Source: Tetraselmis striata
Lineage: Eukaryota > Chlorophyta > Chlorodendrophyceae > Chlorodendrales > Chlorodendraceae
Assembly: GCA_006384855.1 (NCBI GenBank)
Contig: VCJN01001447.1
Span: 21,491-85,490, forward strand
Reading direction: 5' to 3'
Length of the DNA: 64,000 nt
Shown: positions 1 through 10,944 of the stretch, in pieces
Layout: the number at the start of each line of letters is the position of its first letter
Position numbering within the stretch: the stretch's first letter is position 1
Translations under genes and position numbers: made by a program
The notes under the pieces: model-generated
What the model was told of the DNA's origin: nothing
What the model saw: the letters and a program-made list of their open reading frames with translations, nothing else
The model's database searches: none

Positions 1-45
1 ATCCCCCTGAAAGGTCGGTGTATAAATTCTAGTTGGCCAGCATGT

Positions 46-115
46 TATGATATGGCACTGTTAGTTGGTCGGATCATGGTTTTCGCGAATTGTGATATGA
101 CACTGTTAGTTGGTC
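46..115. repeat. short direct repeat pair
   Basis: Two 25-bp near-identical copies lie at 46-70 and 91-115 (core CACTGTTAGTTGGTC, two mismatches overall). The rest of 1-361 is AT-rich and shows no coding signal. Confidence 0.6.
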
Positions 116-361
116 ATATCATATCGTATTTCATTCGTGACGTCCGTGAGCCGACCCACACCGCGAATCGATCCGTGGACTCCGCGCTATAGTACTGCAA
201 GGAGGTAGCTCGTTCAAAAAAGCGTGGAGGGTCCGTGGATGACACACTGCGAGTGTATCATATATAAATGAATGAATATGTATGTATAAATAGATAACTA
301 CGCGCGGCCCGTATAAAGGATTCTCGTACAGAAACATTTCGCGCGCGATATCCCGGTACTA

Positions 362-1705
362 CACCCCTCCACATAAGTCCGGGTTTTGCATTTTAGATCG
401 CAAAGCGCATGCATGGGCGAGGATAACGCCGGCTGCATGTGCATACATGCCAACTACAATGGGAATAGTTCGGGCAAACGCCTATTGTGCGCTTTATACC
501 CACCCGCGCGACAACACGACCATTTGTGGGCGCCCTTGAAAAAACGCGAAATCATTGCATGATGCGTTGGCGCTAGAAAATTGTGGGTTGCGCCAACCGT
601 CCAAACCTATGGAAATAGCGGCACTCGTCGCACCAAACTCGGTGGATACGGCCCTTGGCATAAGTTGCACACACCGTGCGTGTAGGCCACTGAAAGCATG
701 TCGCTATAGGCACGACGTGACACCCCAACGACAAGTTGGCCACTGTGGGGGGCAGTTTTGGGGTGAAAATGCTGCTGTTTCTGTGGCGAACGCACGTAGG
801 AGAGGCGTTCGATGGCCCCCTTGGCGCAGAGCAATGCTCTACTATGGAGGCGCGTGGTGGAATGCCAGTTGCACCGTTTCGTGGGCGGGGTGGCGCGGTA
901 GGGGCGTGGACTTTAATTGATGTGAAATTCCTTGAAAAATGCTGTGGAAAATGGCATTTTGGCTGGTAGGTGTGTGTATCGCTAGGAGGCGGCACATGCC
1001 AAGTGTTGGTGGTCCGTGGTCATCCACACACATAACGCTCTCGCGCAACCGAGTGTGGGGCTTAGACACGCACTTGGCGCAAAGCCACGCGCCCGACATG
1101 GGTGGGCACATGAGGCAGTGAGGGGCAACTTGGATGATCCTCTTTGGGGATTTTTTCCCGGGCCCCCAAAAATCGATTTTTGATATTGGAAGACTGATTT
1201 TGACGCAGATTTGAATGAAGAATTGCGTGGTATTTTTAAAAAGTTTTTCTGAGCAAACCCTGAGAAGTTATAGCGTTTTAAAGCCGAGGGGGTGTTGCTG
1301 AGCGTGGCCAACACTGATGCCATGTCAGTATCGCAACGCGACATGTACTAGCAGCCACCCACACGGCTGCACCCCAACCAAATGCACCCGAGCCCCTCAC
1401 CAATGTGTTTCCTCACGCGTTCATGGCCATCCCGCCGTGTGGTTGTCTATTCACGCGCGTCGGCGTGTGCGCGATACCGACCATGGTTTTGGTGCAGTTG
1501 CAGGCGACGCCCATCCACGCACCAAGTGCAGCGTGACACCCTAGTCAAAGGTCTTTAAGCTCCGGTTTGAGCCACTCGTTATGCAGGTCTTATAAAACCC
1601 TCTGATATTCCAGGGTTTCATCTCATATAACCTACGTTCAGGTACCCTAGACTTCTGAAGTCTTGAGACTGCCGAAAAGGGACCCCAAACTTATGTGGAG
1701 GGGTG
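362..1705. mobile_element. array 1, unit 1
   Basis: Complete 1344-bp unit with 17-bp perfect terminal inverted repeats. It differs from unit 2 at only a handful of positions, for example near 841-848 and 1584-1610. Short overlapping ORFs on both strands show no recognisable domain. Confidence 0.85.
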
Positions 1706-1881
1706 TGCTGGCCACATGTCATTCGGCCATATACGGCCGACGCGGCATGTTTAAATCATCCCAATGTTCCTACTGGCTGCATATGCCTATGGCGCATCCG
1801 CATGCGAGCCACGGGCTCGAAAGGGCTCACTATCCCAGGACGCCTTCTTGCGACCTCGTCGAGCGCGCTTGGTGCGGCGCA
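1706..1881. repeat. inter-unit spacer of array 1
   Basis: A 176-bp segment found only between units, never outside an array. It begins TG and ends CA, next to the flanking TIRs. It contains the palindrome TCGGCC-ATATAC-GGCCGA near 1724-1741. The array 2 spacers match it with scattered substitutions. Confidence 0.8.
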
Positions 1882-3225
1882 CACCCCTCCACATAAGTCC
1901 GGGTTTTGCATTTTAGATCGCAAAGCGCATGCATGGGCGAGGATAACGCCGGCTGCATGTGCATACATGCCAACTACAATGGGAATAGTTCGGGCAAACG
2001 CCTATTGTGCGCTTTATACCCACCCGCGCGACAACACGACCATTTGTGGGCGCCCTTGAAAAAACGCGAAATCATTGCATGATGCGTTGGCGCTAGAAAA
2101 TTGTGGGTTGCGCCAACCGTCCAAACCTATGGAAATAGCGGCACTCGTCGCACCAAACTCGGTGGATACGGCCCTTGGCATAAGTTGCACACACCGTGCG
2201 TGTAGGCCACTGAAAGCATGTCGCTATAGGCACGACGTGACACCCCAACGACAAGTTGGCCACTGTGGGGGGCAGTTTTGGGGTGAAAATGCTGCTGTTT
2301 CTGTGGCGAACGCACGTAGGAGAGGCGTTCGATGGCCCCCTTGGCGCAGAGCAATGCTCAACTATGGGGGCGCGTGGTGGAATGCCAGTTGCACCGTTTC
2401 GTGGGCGGGGTGGCGCGGTAGGGGCGTGGACTTTAATTGATGTGAAATTCCTTGAAAAATGCTGTGGAAAATGGCATTTTGGCTGGTAGGTGTGTGTATC
2501 GCTAGGAGGCGGCACATGCCAAGTGTTGGTGGTCCGTGGTCATCCACACACATAACGCTCTCGCGCAACCGAGTGTGGGGCTTAGACACGCACTTGGCGC
2601 AAAGCCACGCGCCCGACATGGGTGGGCACATGAGGCAGTGAGGGGCAACTTGGATGATCCTCTTTGGGGATTTTTTCCCGGGCCCCCAAAAATCGATTTT
2701 TGATATTGGAAGACTGATTTTGACGCAGATTTGAATGAAGAATTGCGTGGTATTTTTAAAAAGTTTTTCTGAGCAAACCCTGAGAAGTTATAGCGTTTTA
2801 AAGCCGAGGGGGTGTTGCTGAGCGTGGCCAACACTGATGCCATGTCAGTATCGCAACGCGACATGTACTAGCAGCCACCCACACGGCTGCACCCCAACCA
2901 AATGCACCCGAGCCCCTCACCAATGTGTTTCCTCACGCGTTCATGGCCATCCCGCCGTGTGGTTGTCTATTCACGCGCGTCGGCGTGTGCGCGATACCGA
3001 CCATGGTTTTGGTGCAGTTGCAGGCGACGCCCATCCACGCACCAAGTGCAGCGTGACACCCTAGTCAAAGGTCTTTAAGCTCCGGTTTGAGCCACTCGTT
3101 ATGCAGGGCTTATAAAACCCTCTGAGATTCCAGGGTTTCATCTCATATAACCTACGTTCAGGTACCCTAGACTTCTGAAGTCTTGAGACTGCCGAAAAGG
3201 GACCCCAAACTTATGTGGAGGGGTG
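1882..3225. mobile_element. array 1, unit 2
   Basis: Second 1344-bp unit with the same TIRs as unit 1. Its right end meets TA at 3226-3227, which pairs with the TA at 360-361 on the far side of unit 1. Confidence 0.85.
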
Positions 3226-3771
3226 TAGTACGCCGTGTGGTCCAGTGGGACGACAGGGGATTTTCGTTAGGCCCGTGCTGTATCATCTAGAGCATGATTG
3301 GCTATAGAGGCCCGTATCGTGCGCAGCATGCTAGAGTATGCAATGAACGACATGCGCCCTAGCCTATCCTTTGAGCTCGTTGAACATATTGCAGTGGTCG
3401 TCGTGGAGCATGAGTTGTTCAACTCGCGCCATCCTCGGGCAAGAAGAGGCACGCGGTGTGTCATTGGCGAGTCCGGTGGCAGCCGCATGCTCCAAGAAAA
3501 CCTGTGGGATGCGATGGAAGACGTGCCCACTCGGCACTTCAAGTTCGCCTGGTGGGCACACGCCACAAGGGGGAGGGGCAGCCGTATAACACTACTACTT
3601 TAATCGTGTGATTTGTGCTCTAAATGCTGCCCTCATGCCTTGATGTTCACACCTACGTGTGTGGCAGCTGCCCCCTAGTACACAATACATGGACAATTGC
3701 AGCACTTTTCCCCTGGACATTGATGTTGGTAGTACTTTAAACAGTACATCAACCAGTTACGAAAAAACTTA

Positions 3772-3792
3772 GGGGGGGGGGGGGGGGGGGGG
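3772..3792. repeat. poly-G tract (21 bp)
   Basis: Uninterrupted G homopolymer, one of more than twenty C/G tracts in the window. Confidence 0.9.
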
Positions 3793-4093
3793 TTACCTAA
3801 AACAGACTTTCTACAATTCTTACTGGCCACATATTCAAAAATAAAACAGTAGGGGTCCCGCACCACAGAATAACGCAAACTCGGGATGGCCGTATCAATA
3901 CATCACGGATATTGTGTACGTAGCTATTTGCTGCTATGCGGTACTTGGCGGCCGCCAACTCAAGATGGGTGATATGCCATATGTCGAATACGCAAAGAAT
4001 GGTGGTAGGGATCCATGTTGCTCCTAGATAAACAAAGGCAACGATATGTAATCCGTATCCGTGGGTGTACTTGTATACTCAGAAATACAACAA

Positions 4094-4112
4094 GGGGGGG
4101 GGGGGGGGGGGG
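4094..4112. repeat. poly-G tract (19 bp)
   Basis: Uninterrupted G homopolymer in a non-genic stretch. Confidence 0.9.
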
Positions 4113-4936
4113 ACGTTCGTCAGCGGCTACATAAGCGGCTATATTTTTTAGACGCGCCCCGCTCCGTAGTGTCTCGCCTTCCGTGTCGTCTTGATGCTTT
4201 CGCAGCCGCCATCTTTGGAGTGAAGTCGTCAGCCGTGACGCCGCGCGGGCCGGGGCTCGCCCCCAGCTCCGCCCCCTCGCGGTCCGCAGTACCAACAGAT
4301 CGGCCGCCGGGGCTGCCGGGTGGCTGTCATTGGACTAGGTAGTGGACGACCAATATCGACAAAATCCGCTATATTTTAGACGCGCCACAGTCGATCAACG
4401 GACTTGCCGACGACTAGTGTCTCAATTCGAAAACGGGCTCAATACAGGTAGATGTTTTCCAACTGGTATTTCAGGGATCTTTGGCGGGTTCGGGCTATCC
4501 GCCGACGAGCGCCAGCGCGTATGCTTCCTTTCTACGCCCGCGCGCCGCGATTCGCGGCTGACTCGGTCGTCAGGGCGGTCGTTCTTGTGGGTTTGTCCTC
4601 GTATGTGCGCTTCCAAATTGCGGCGAGGCAACGCAACGGGCTAGCAGTTGGTCAGTTGGGCGGTTGTCGGACGTGCCTGAGATTGCTATGTAGTCGCGTG
4701 TACTCGGCGAGTGCGGCCGTCGGTGCGCCCCTTCTACTGCGCGCGCCGCGCCTCCGTGTCTGACTCGGTCGTCTTCATCGGGGTTTTTGGTGGCGCTCTC
4801 TATACTAAGCGGCGCTTCGCGCCGGGGATTTGTGGAGGTGCCCCTACCTCTTGGGTTGAGCCTGGTGCGGGATGCGGGCCGCTTTTAGCCGGCTTGTAGT
4901 GTTGATCTTGTAATAGTGTTGTTTCCGGGTAATACT

Positions 4937-5122
4937 GATCTAAACTAGTTTATGGGGTTTCCCTCCTTGACCTAACCGCTTTTTAGCTACACGTGTTGCT
5001 CAGTGGTACGGGAACTAGGCATCTGTTGTTGCGCCCTTTTCAGGTGCAGCACGAGTAGATATAAAAGCAGCCAGAACAGCTGAGCCTGCCATCTTCCAGT
5101 TTTCGCTGCGTTCCACGCAGCG
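4937..5122 (+). repeat. A1 terminal repeat
   Basis: 186 bp, beginning GATCTAAACTAGTTTATGGG and ending TTCCACGCAGCG. It repeats at 7855-8040 with roughly 97% identity by eye. It includes a TATAAAA box at 5060-5066, upstream of the Gag-like ORF. Confidence 0.85.
5060..5066 (+). promoter_or_regulatory. possible TATA box of the retroelement
   Basis: TATAAAA inside A1, 170 bp upstream of the Gag-like start codon. The matching site in A2 reads CATAAAA. The position suits a promoter in the left repeat; this is inference only. Confidence 0.35.
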
Positions 5123-5235
5123 ATGTAAAAACTGTCTCGTAACCAGTTGCGAGCAAGGTCACCCCAGGTTGCTCAAGACCACACCCGGCTCACCACCCGA
5201 GTGTGATATTCTCGTCCGTACGTCCGTGCGTTACC

Positions 5236-6111
5236 ATGCCAGATGGAGAAGAACCCGTCGCCGAGCCGACGTTGGAGTCGTTGAACGCAGATATGAGGGC
5301 CCAGTCTTCATTACTGCGAGAGTTGGCTACAGCTGTGGCGCAATTGACGGCTCGTGATCGCGTTGTTGATGGGGAAGGGGCACATGGCTCTGGCTCCGGG
5401 CAGCGCTTCGCGGGACAGCCGACAGGCAGCGGGGGAGCCGCAGAGCGCCCCGACTTGCTAGAGCTAGCCCGGAGCGGCCGTGTCGGAGCAAAATCCGTGA
5501 GTGCCGAGGATGACTACCTCGCGGTGCCAGAGCTACTGCAGAGAGCAGAGTCTGGTTACGAGGCCGTTCGACCGGTCAGCCGAGTGCCTGGACTCTTCCC
5601 CCTGAGCACCGACCTAACGAACGAGTACCTCAAGCATGACGATCGGCGTCTGCCGGCCCAGGAGGAGTACTTGTGGATGTCGTGTTTCGGGGCCCACATG
5701 GCCGCACTTTTCGTGGCTCTCGACGAGCTGCTACCTTACGTCCCTGCCGCTAACCAGGACTTCACCCCCTACCTCGCGAGAGCTCGGAATCACGCCGAGG
5801 CCATCGACAAGGCGTTTCGTTTTCGTTTGGCTTTCCTGCGGAGGCTAAATGAGATCAAGCGTGTGCACGGTGACCAAGGTGTTCTGGACGTGCTGCGAGC
5901 CCAGCATTTTCAGCCTGCTTCGGAGCATCTGGGTTCCGCGATTTTTGGGGACCTCATGAAGGACTACGAGCGTCGTGTCTTCGAGGCGACAGTTGCCAGC
6001 AGCGCAAAGGCAACCGCTACTGCCCGAGTAGCAGCTGCAGCTGCAGGTCGCGGGCGTGGGCGAGGACGTGGCGGCGGGCGTGGACGTGGCCGCGAAGGTG
6101 AGCACGAGTGA
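5236..6111 (+). CDS. Gag-like ORF1 of the YR retroelement
   Basis: 291-residue ORF. The start is the first ATG; the frame is open a little further upstream, but only from a GTG. The N-terminal ~50 residues are acidic with a heptad-like segment (ESLNADMRAQSSLLRELATA). The middle is a helical region around residues 115-250. The last ~35 residues are a run of Arg-Gly repeats (GRGRGRGRGGGRGRGR) typical of nucleic-acid-binding tails. No zinc knuckle is seen. A frameshifted homologue lies on the minus strand near 45240-45700. The Gag role is inferred from position, the basic tail and its first place in a DIRS-order element. A different nucleic-acid-binding ORF1 cannot be excluded. Confidence 0.65.
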   Translation: MPDGEEPVAEPTLESLNADMRAQSSLLRELATAVAQLTARDRVVDGEGAHGSGSGQRFAGQPTGSGGAAERPDLLELARSGRVGAKSVSAEDDYLAVPELLQRAESGYEAVRPVSRVPGLFPLSTDLTNEYLKHDDRRLPAQEEYLWMSCFGAHMAALFVALDELLPYVPAANQDFTPYLARARNHAEAIDKAFRFRLAFLRRLNEIKRVHGDQGVLDVLRAQHFQPASEHLGSAIFGDLMKDYERRVFEATVASSAKATATARVAAAAAGRGRGRGRGGGRGRGREGEHE

Positions 6112-6205
6112 CGGTGTAGGGCGCCTTTCGTCGGAGCTGCTGGAGCTTTGCGAGGCCACCTTTCGGTGACCGCCGCAAGACGCACCCTTGCAGCGCAACG
6201 GCGAG

Positions 6206-7774
6206 ATGAGCGCCCTGTGTCAGGACCTGACCCCCCCCACCTTACAGACTTCATTTAGACCTTCCTCGGTGCGGCGCTTCTTACAGCTACAGCCGAGTGC
6301 GGCTCAACCATCCGCACACCTGCACATGGCGGCTCAACCAACCGCTTTTCTTACCACCCCATCTCTGCGTCCGTCGGTTGTTACACTACGTGTCACAATT
6401 GGTTCGCAACGACCAAGTTTCGCGCGTGTACGTTATGCACGGGACAAGCGCTACGAGCGCGAAGGGCGCGCGGGGCGGCCCTCTTACCTGAACCTAGCCC
6501 CGCAAACCCGTACTGAAGCTACTGCAAACCCGTCCAGCAGCTATCGGCCAACCGCCGGGAACCTAACCGCTGCTGCCGAGTACTTTGCGAACAATAGTCG
6601 TACCGGTGGAACTCTGTCGGTAAAACGACGCACGTACGTAATTGACGAGCCCGCAGCTGTCGCTCCGTGGGCTGCGTCACTGCGATCCCGGCTGCAGGAC
6701 GCGTTCGGCTCGGACGAGCTGGGCCAGCGAACGCTCGACCTGCTCTCCAGCTCCCTCAGCGCTCATACACTCAACAGCTACGCCGGCAGACTGTCTCAGT
6801 TCGCGGAGTTCTGCCACGACTCTGAAAACATCAGTCCGCTGGAGGCGACTACCGCTACTGTCGTTCGGTATGTTGCCTGGATCGGGGAGCGAGGGCACAT
6901 CGCAGCTAAGTCGCTGCAACCCTACTTGTCTGCAATCAACACGTTCTTCGAGCTGCACAACCTCGTCCCAATCGCCAAGGACAGTCTGCACATAACTTCA
7001 GCAAGGCGTGGGCTGATGCTACGTCAGCGCCGGCTGGACGCTGCCCCTTTGCGTGTCCCTCTGCCTGCGGATGTAGCCTATCGCTTCGTCACAAAGGCCG
7101 AGCTGATTGTGTCTGCTCCTAACCCAGAGTACCACCTCGACTTCCGAGCTCTCTTGGCCTCGGTTGTCAACTTCATGTTCTTTGCCAGGGGCCTTACTGG
7201 CGTCTCCTGTCGAGTGCGAGATGTGCATGTCGACACCTACAACATCACCTTGCAAGTGTACCGCGAGAAGGGTCGCGCTGGCCGACGGGGACCCGACGAC
7301 CTGCGCGTACTTCTCCTTCCGGTGTCCGAGCACCCTCGAGTGGCACGTCTCTTGCACCACTTCATCGACAACGTCCAATCTGTCCCCCTGGTTACTGTTG
7401 GCTTGGCTGCATCAAAATTCTGGGCTGTCACTGCGGCCGAGCAGTCAAAACCTTGGACTGCGGCTACAATGTCAGACTGGCTGTCTGCAGCCATCAGTCT
7501 AGTCAACGCTGCCCCCCCTGCTGGCACTTCCTGGACTTCACACCGTCTTCGCAAGGGCGCAGCCTCTGCAGCGAATGCCATCGGAGTGCCATTGTCCCAT
7601 ATTCGCTACCAAGGCGGTTGGGCCACTAACTCTGACGTCGTTCTGGACTACATCGACCCCAACGTTCTTCCTTCACCTGGCGCATGGTTCTTCTTTGGAC
7701 ACATCGCCCCCCTCCGCCACTTTCAAGTCCAACAGGACTCCGCAGCGGTGGCCTTCCCAGTGCCTCCTTCATGA
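6206..7774 (+). CDS. tyrosine recombinase of the YR retroelement
   Basis: 522-residue ORF from the ATG at 6206; the frame is open back to a TTG at 6188. Residues ~170-260 form the N-terminal core-binding domain (helices around YAGRLSQFAEFC). The catalytic domain follows. The candidate catalytic residues are all present: Arg328 (FFARGLTG), His446 and Arg449 (SHRLRKG), and nucleophile Tyr482 (LDYIDPNV). The enzyme should join a circular or linear DNA copy to the target by strand exchange without making a target duplication, as known for DIRS-order elements. The N-terminal ~150 residues are Ser/Thr/Pro/Arg-rich and unrecognised. The relic homologue at 42490-43835 has lost the catalytic Tyr. Confidence 0.88.
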   Translation: MSALCQDLTPPTLQTSFRPSSVRRFLQLQPSAAQPSAHLHMAAQPTAFLTTPSLRPSVVTLRVTIGSQRPSFARVRYARDKRYEREGRAGRPSYLNLAPQTRTEATANPSSSYRPTAGNLTAAAEYFANNSRTGGTLSVKRRTYVIDEPAAVAPWAASLRSRLQDAFGSDELGQRTLDLLSSSLSAHTLNSYAGRLSQFAEFCHDSENISPLEATTATVVRYVAWIGERGHIAAKSLQPYLSAINTFFELHNLVPIAKDSLHITSARRGLMLRQRRLDAAPLRVPLPADVAYRFVTKAELIVSAPNPEYHLDFRALLASVVNFMFFARGLTGVSCRVRDVHVDTYNITLQVYREKGRAGRRGPDDLRVLLLPVSEHPRVARLLHHFIDNVQSVPLVTVGLAASKFWAVTAAEQSKPWTAATMSDWLSAAISLVNAAPPAGTSWTSHRLRKGAASAANAIGVPLSHIRYQGGWATNSDVVLDYIDPNVLPSPGAWFFFGHIAPLRHFQVQQDSAAVAFPVPPS

Positions 7775-7828
7775 CTTGGCGCTACCTCTACTCCGTCAAT
7801 CCACCGCTCTCTCCGTTCGCTCAAGACT

Positions 7829-7854
7829 GGCAAAACCAGACTCAACTTTGAAAT
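7829..7854 (+). repeat. B1 repeat
   Basis: 26 bp beginning GGCAAAACCAGACTC. It repeats exactly at 8134-8159 and directly abuts A2 on its right. Confidence 0.8.
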
Positions 7855-8040
7855 GATCTAAACTAGTTTATGGGGTTTCCCTCCTTGACCTAACCGCTTT
7901 TTAGCTACAAGTGCTGCTCAGTGGTACGGGAACTAGGCATCTGTTGTTGCGCCCTTTTCAGGTGCAGCACGAGTAGACATAAAAGCAGCCAGAACAGCTG
8001 AGCCTGCCATCTTCCAGTTTTCGCTGCGTTCCACGTAGCG
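7855..8040 (+). repeat. A2 repeat
   Basis: 186-bp copy of A1 in the same orientation, placed after B1. This is the split-direct-repeat layout. Confidence 0.85.
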
Positions 8041-8133
8041 CCCCCCCTGACTCCGTTTTCCCTCCACGCTTTCGCTAAACCATCCTGCCAATTACGGCTC
8101 TTGACCGTGTAAAACGGCCTGCGCGACCTTTTT

Positions 8134-8159
8134 GGCAAAACCAGACTCAACTTTGAAAT
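8134..8159 (+). repeat. B2 repeat
   Basis: Exact copy of B1 and the right end of the element. The 93 bp between A2 and B2 (8041-8133) occur nowhere else in the window. Confidence 0.8.
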
Positions 8160-8322
8160 CCTTTTAGCGTTAGATTTGTCAGTAATTTATTTTTTAAGAG
8201 AGTATTATTTGGTAATTTTGTAAAACAGAACAAATCTGCAAGCCGCGTAAAAGCGGGCCGCTGACTACTGGTGAGCATTACAAAAAAGGCCACTACCCAA
8301 CCCACCGCTAAAAGTTGTATTA

Positions 8323-8345
8323 CCCCCCCCCCCCCCCCCCCCCCC
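8323..8345. repeat. poly-C tract (23 bp)
   Basis: Uninterrupted C homopolymer followed by an A run. A shorter C12 tract lies at 8943-8954. Confidence 0.9.
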
Positions 8346-8599
8346 AAAAAAAGGCAGCACTACAAGATCAGCAATACAGTACAAGCCGCCTACAGGCGGC
8401 CCGCATTCCGCACGAGGCCGCGCAGGTCGGGCCGGTCGTCAGGTCTACGGGGCGGGCTCGGCGCGAATCGCCGCGCCCGCCACCTGTACCAGCACCGGAC
8501 GCCGGACGCCGTCGTTCGACCGTCGCCCGTCCGTCGACGGACGCCGGGCCCCGGGTCGGCGGACTGCCCCCGCACCGCGGCGACCCCTTTTTACAGCAT

Positions 8600-9073
8600 C
8601 ATTTTACAGGATATACTTGGACGTTCGGCGGAAGGGGACGCGACCGAGCTGGCAGCGGATCTGGCGCTGGGCGGAACAACGAGCGCTGGACACCGGCGTC
8701 ATACGTCGTTGCTGGCCCGGCCGGTTCTGCATTCCCTACTCGTTGAGCACCCTCTCCCTTCCTGTCCTGTCGGCGCCTCCACATTACATTCGGCTCAATG
8801 AAGCTATTGGAGTGGCCCATGATGTTGTGCTGGGGAAGGCGTTTTACGTGTGGCGGAAAGAGACGCGGCCGAGCTGGCGGCGGATCTGGCGCTGGGTGGC
8901 CTGCGTCGGTTGCTCGCCTATGGCGCCCCGTTCTGGGTTAGACCCCCCCCCCCCACTTCCGCTCCTCGTTGCGAGACATCTACTTCGAAGCTCCTTTCCT
9001 GTCGGCGCCTCCACATTACATTTGGCCTAGTGCCGCTAATGGAGTGGCCCGGGTTCGTGTGCTGGGGAGTGGA
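8600..9073. repeat. tandem duplication, about 230-bp period
   Basis: Two diverged copies (about 8600-8831 and 8840-9073) share the blocks GGATCTGGCGCTGGG and CCTGTCGGCGCCTCCACATT in the same order. No protein is recognised. Confidence 0.7.
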
Positions 9074-9460
9074 GCGTCCCTACTGCGTGGAGCGGCGGCT
9101 GGCGGCTGGCGATGCCTGGTCGGTGGTTGCTATGGCGGTTCCCGCCTCTAGTGGCATGTAGCTGGATTTTCTTTTGGATTTCTTTATGGATTTCTGGAAT
9201 TTTGCACCTAGCACATGTAATCAACATATACTTGGACTTCCGTATAAGTAAGGAATAGTCGCTGAATAGTCTCGCTTGCTGATTCAACAGTGAAAACGCG
9301 CTGCGGTACCGCGTTATTTTGGCGTTTCAGACGAATATATGACGTGCCTGGGCTAGAATACACGCGCATCCATTCAGAACCTTATCGTACACGTACCAAT
9401 ATCGTGAAATCAAACGAGCGAACACCGAACGTATGACGGTTCATGCACGAAGTGCGTATG

Positions 9461-9507
9461 GCGGAGGACGGACGGAGGACGGACGGACGGAGGACGGACG
9501 GAGGACG
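9461..9507. repeat. GGACGGA/GGAC minisatellite
   Basis: About 47 bp built from GGAC and GGAGGAC units in tandem. Confidence 0.85.
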
Positions 9508-10944
9508 CCTAAAAATCCGTGATAAAACCGTATTGTAACCGGTATCGATTCTCTCATATTCCAGGCGATTTCGGACGCGGCTCTCCTTTACCTCCGCTCA
9601 ACCCAAGAGGTAGGGGAATATGCGCATTTGCACTGCGGTGGGCTAGCGCTAGCCCGCATGTGGCCAGTAATGGTCGTTGGAAGCGGCAACGATCTTTTTG
9701 TAGTCGCTTGTTGTCGACGCCAACGAGCGCGCCGGGCGCCGTTGCTCATCCCTTGCGCGCGCCGCGCCTTATCGGCCGACTTGGTTTAAGTATCCTTCGT
9801 GGTTCTTGGTGGTCTTCTGTGCTACTGCGCTCTCCCGCTACCGGGGCAATTTTAGGCGGCAGTTACCCATGGAGGTGGTTTTCGGTCCCTCCAAGTACCG
9901 CAAATGAAGGGCCCACCAACGCGCTTTCACAGATTGCAGTACGGTGGCAGTACTTCCGCGCGGGTGTGACGAGGTGCAAAGTCGCACGCACGAATACAAA
10001 AGAAGCACCGTAGTAAGCGCGGATGAGCGGATCCCGTTTCGACGAGTGTTGTATATGCCCCTCGTCCCCCCGCATATCTACTCGGGCCGATATGCGAACT
10101 TGAGTCTTCAGAAACATAAGCCTTTGTATCTCACCCGTCGCACGCGAGCGGCTGAAGCAGCGGTTGCCATACCCAGCCTATATCGCCTAGCCTACACTCG
10201 TATGAAAGCTGATGACCCGTGGCGTCAGCCCTATGGCCGAGCCCGGTCAACGCCAACCCAATAAGCCACGCCAACCCGGATTTTTTGTGGTTCCGATCAC
10301 CCTGCACTTACAGCCCCCCGGCCGAGCCCGGACCGTTCTCCCTCCCTCCGCAGCCTGACTACGCTCTAGTCTAGGTCATGGCGGCGCGGTTCAGCCACGG
10401 AGTTACTTCTGACTCCGACCGTGCGCGGTGCCCCATCAACCACCCCATTTCCGACCGAGATTCGGAAAACGGCATGCTAGACACCTCGGCCAACCACCAT
10501 ATCCGCGGGTGCGTGGTCGGCGCGTCTCTCGTCAAGCCACACCACTCACACCCTAACATACTCTTAGTCTCGCGAAAGCGAGCGGGGGGGTTGAGTTGCT
10601 GACCTATGGGACCTATGGGCGTGTCGAGGTCCGTGGGCGTGATGGGCGGCGACTACGGTAATCGTTACAATATAGGCGGAAATAAAGTTACCGAGCGGAA
10701 GTGAGACATGGCCCGAATCGTGCGATTCAAGACCCGTGCTCCACGGTATCCCGCCCGAAACAGCCCATACCCCACCCACGGCCTCGTATGGGCCAGGGTT
10801 CTCGATCTTTTAAAACTATCGAGGCCACTGCTAGAGCTCGCGACAGTGATCAATACATGTGGGATGGGGTAGGTTCGCAACCGGGTACAAGACGACTCAA
10901 TGTACACACGCTTAAGGGACTATTTTTAAAACCTGGCGGGTGCG
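9508..10944. other. intergenic, no recognised gene
   Basis: Contains several overlapping open frames up to 164 codons on both strands without domains or splice-supported structure. They are probably chance ORFs in GC-rich DNA. Part near 9595-9617 is an inverted match to 4842-4862. Confidence 0.5.

Larger units (their letters stand above)
362..3225. mobile_element. composite TIR transposon array 1 (two units plus spacer)
   Basis: Two 1344-bp units (362-1705 and 1882-3225) are separated by a 176-bp spacer. Each unit begins CACCCCTCCACATAAGT and ends with its exact reverse complement. The outer ends of the array are flanked by TA (360-361 and 3226-3227), as expected for a TA target-site duplication. 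The inner unit ends are flanked by TG and CA, so only the outermost TIRs carry the insertion signature. No intact transposase is visible, so the element is non-autonomous. The Tc1/mariner-type assignment rests only on the TA duplication and is tentative. A three-unit relative lies at 29993-34379. Confidence 0.85.
3228..4936. other. intergenic region with no recognised gene
   Basis: A 101-codon open frame on the plus strand (3298-3603, TTG start) has no recognised domain. Two long G tracts interrupt the region. An imperfect repeat around GCTATATTTT and GACGCGCC occurs near 4138 and 4368. Bases 4842-4862 match 9595-9617 in inverted orientation (CTCAACCCAAGAGGTAGGGG on the other strand), so parts are probably old transposon debris. 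Confidence 0.5.
4937..8159 (+). mobile_element. RT-less tyrosine-recombinase retroelement with split direct repeats
   Basis: The order is A1 (4937-5122), Gag-like ORF (5236-6111), tyrosine recombinase (6206-7774), B1 (7829-7854), A2 (7855-8040) and B2 (8134-8159). B1 directly abuts A2. This A1-B1A2-B2 layout is the known signature of PAT/Ngaro-type DIRS-order elements, such as Kangaroo of Volvox. Only 94 bp separate the two ORFs and no reverse transcriptase or RNase H is present, so the element cannot copy itself alone. A1 and A2 differ at only a few positions and both ORFs are open, so the insertion is fairly young. A decayed relative with the same ORF order lies on the minus strand at 42490-45700. 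Confidence 0.8.

Noticed and set aside
555..920. Conserved 121-codon frame in every TIR unit (and 166- and 140-codon frames on the other strand) as a transposon protein
   Set aside because: Between arrays most substitutions I compared in this frame change the amino acid (for example Asp/Gly, Leu/Pro, Asn/Ser), so there is no sign of protein selection. No domain was seen.
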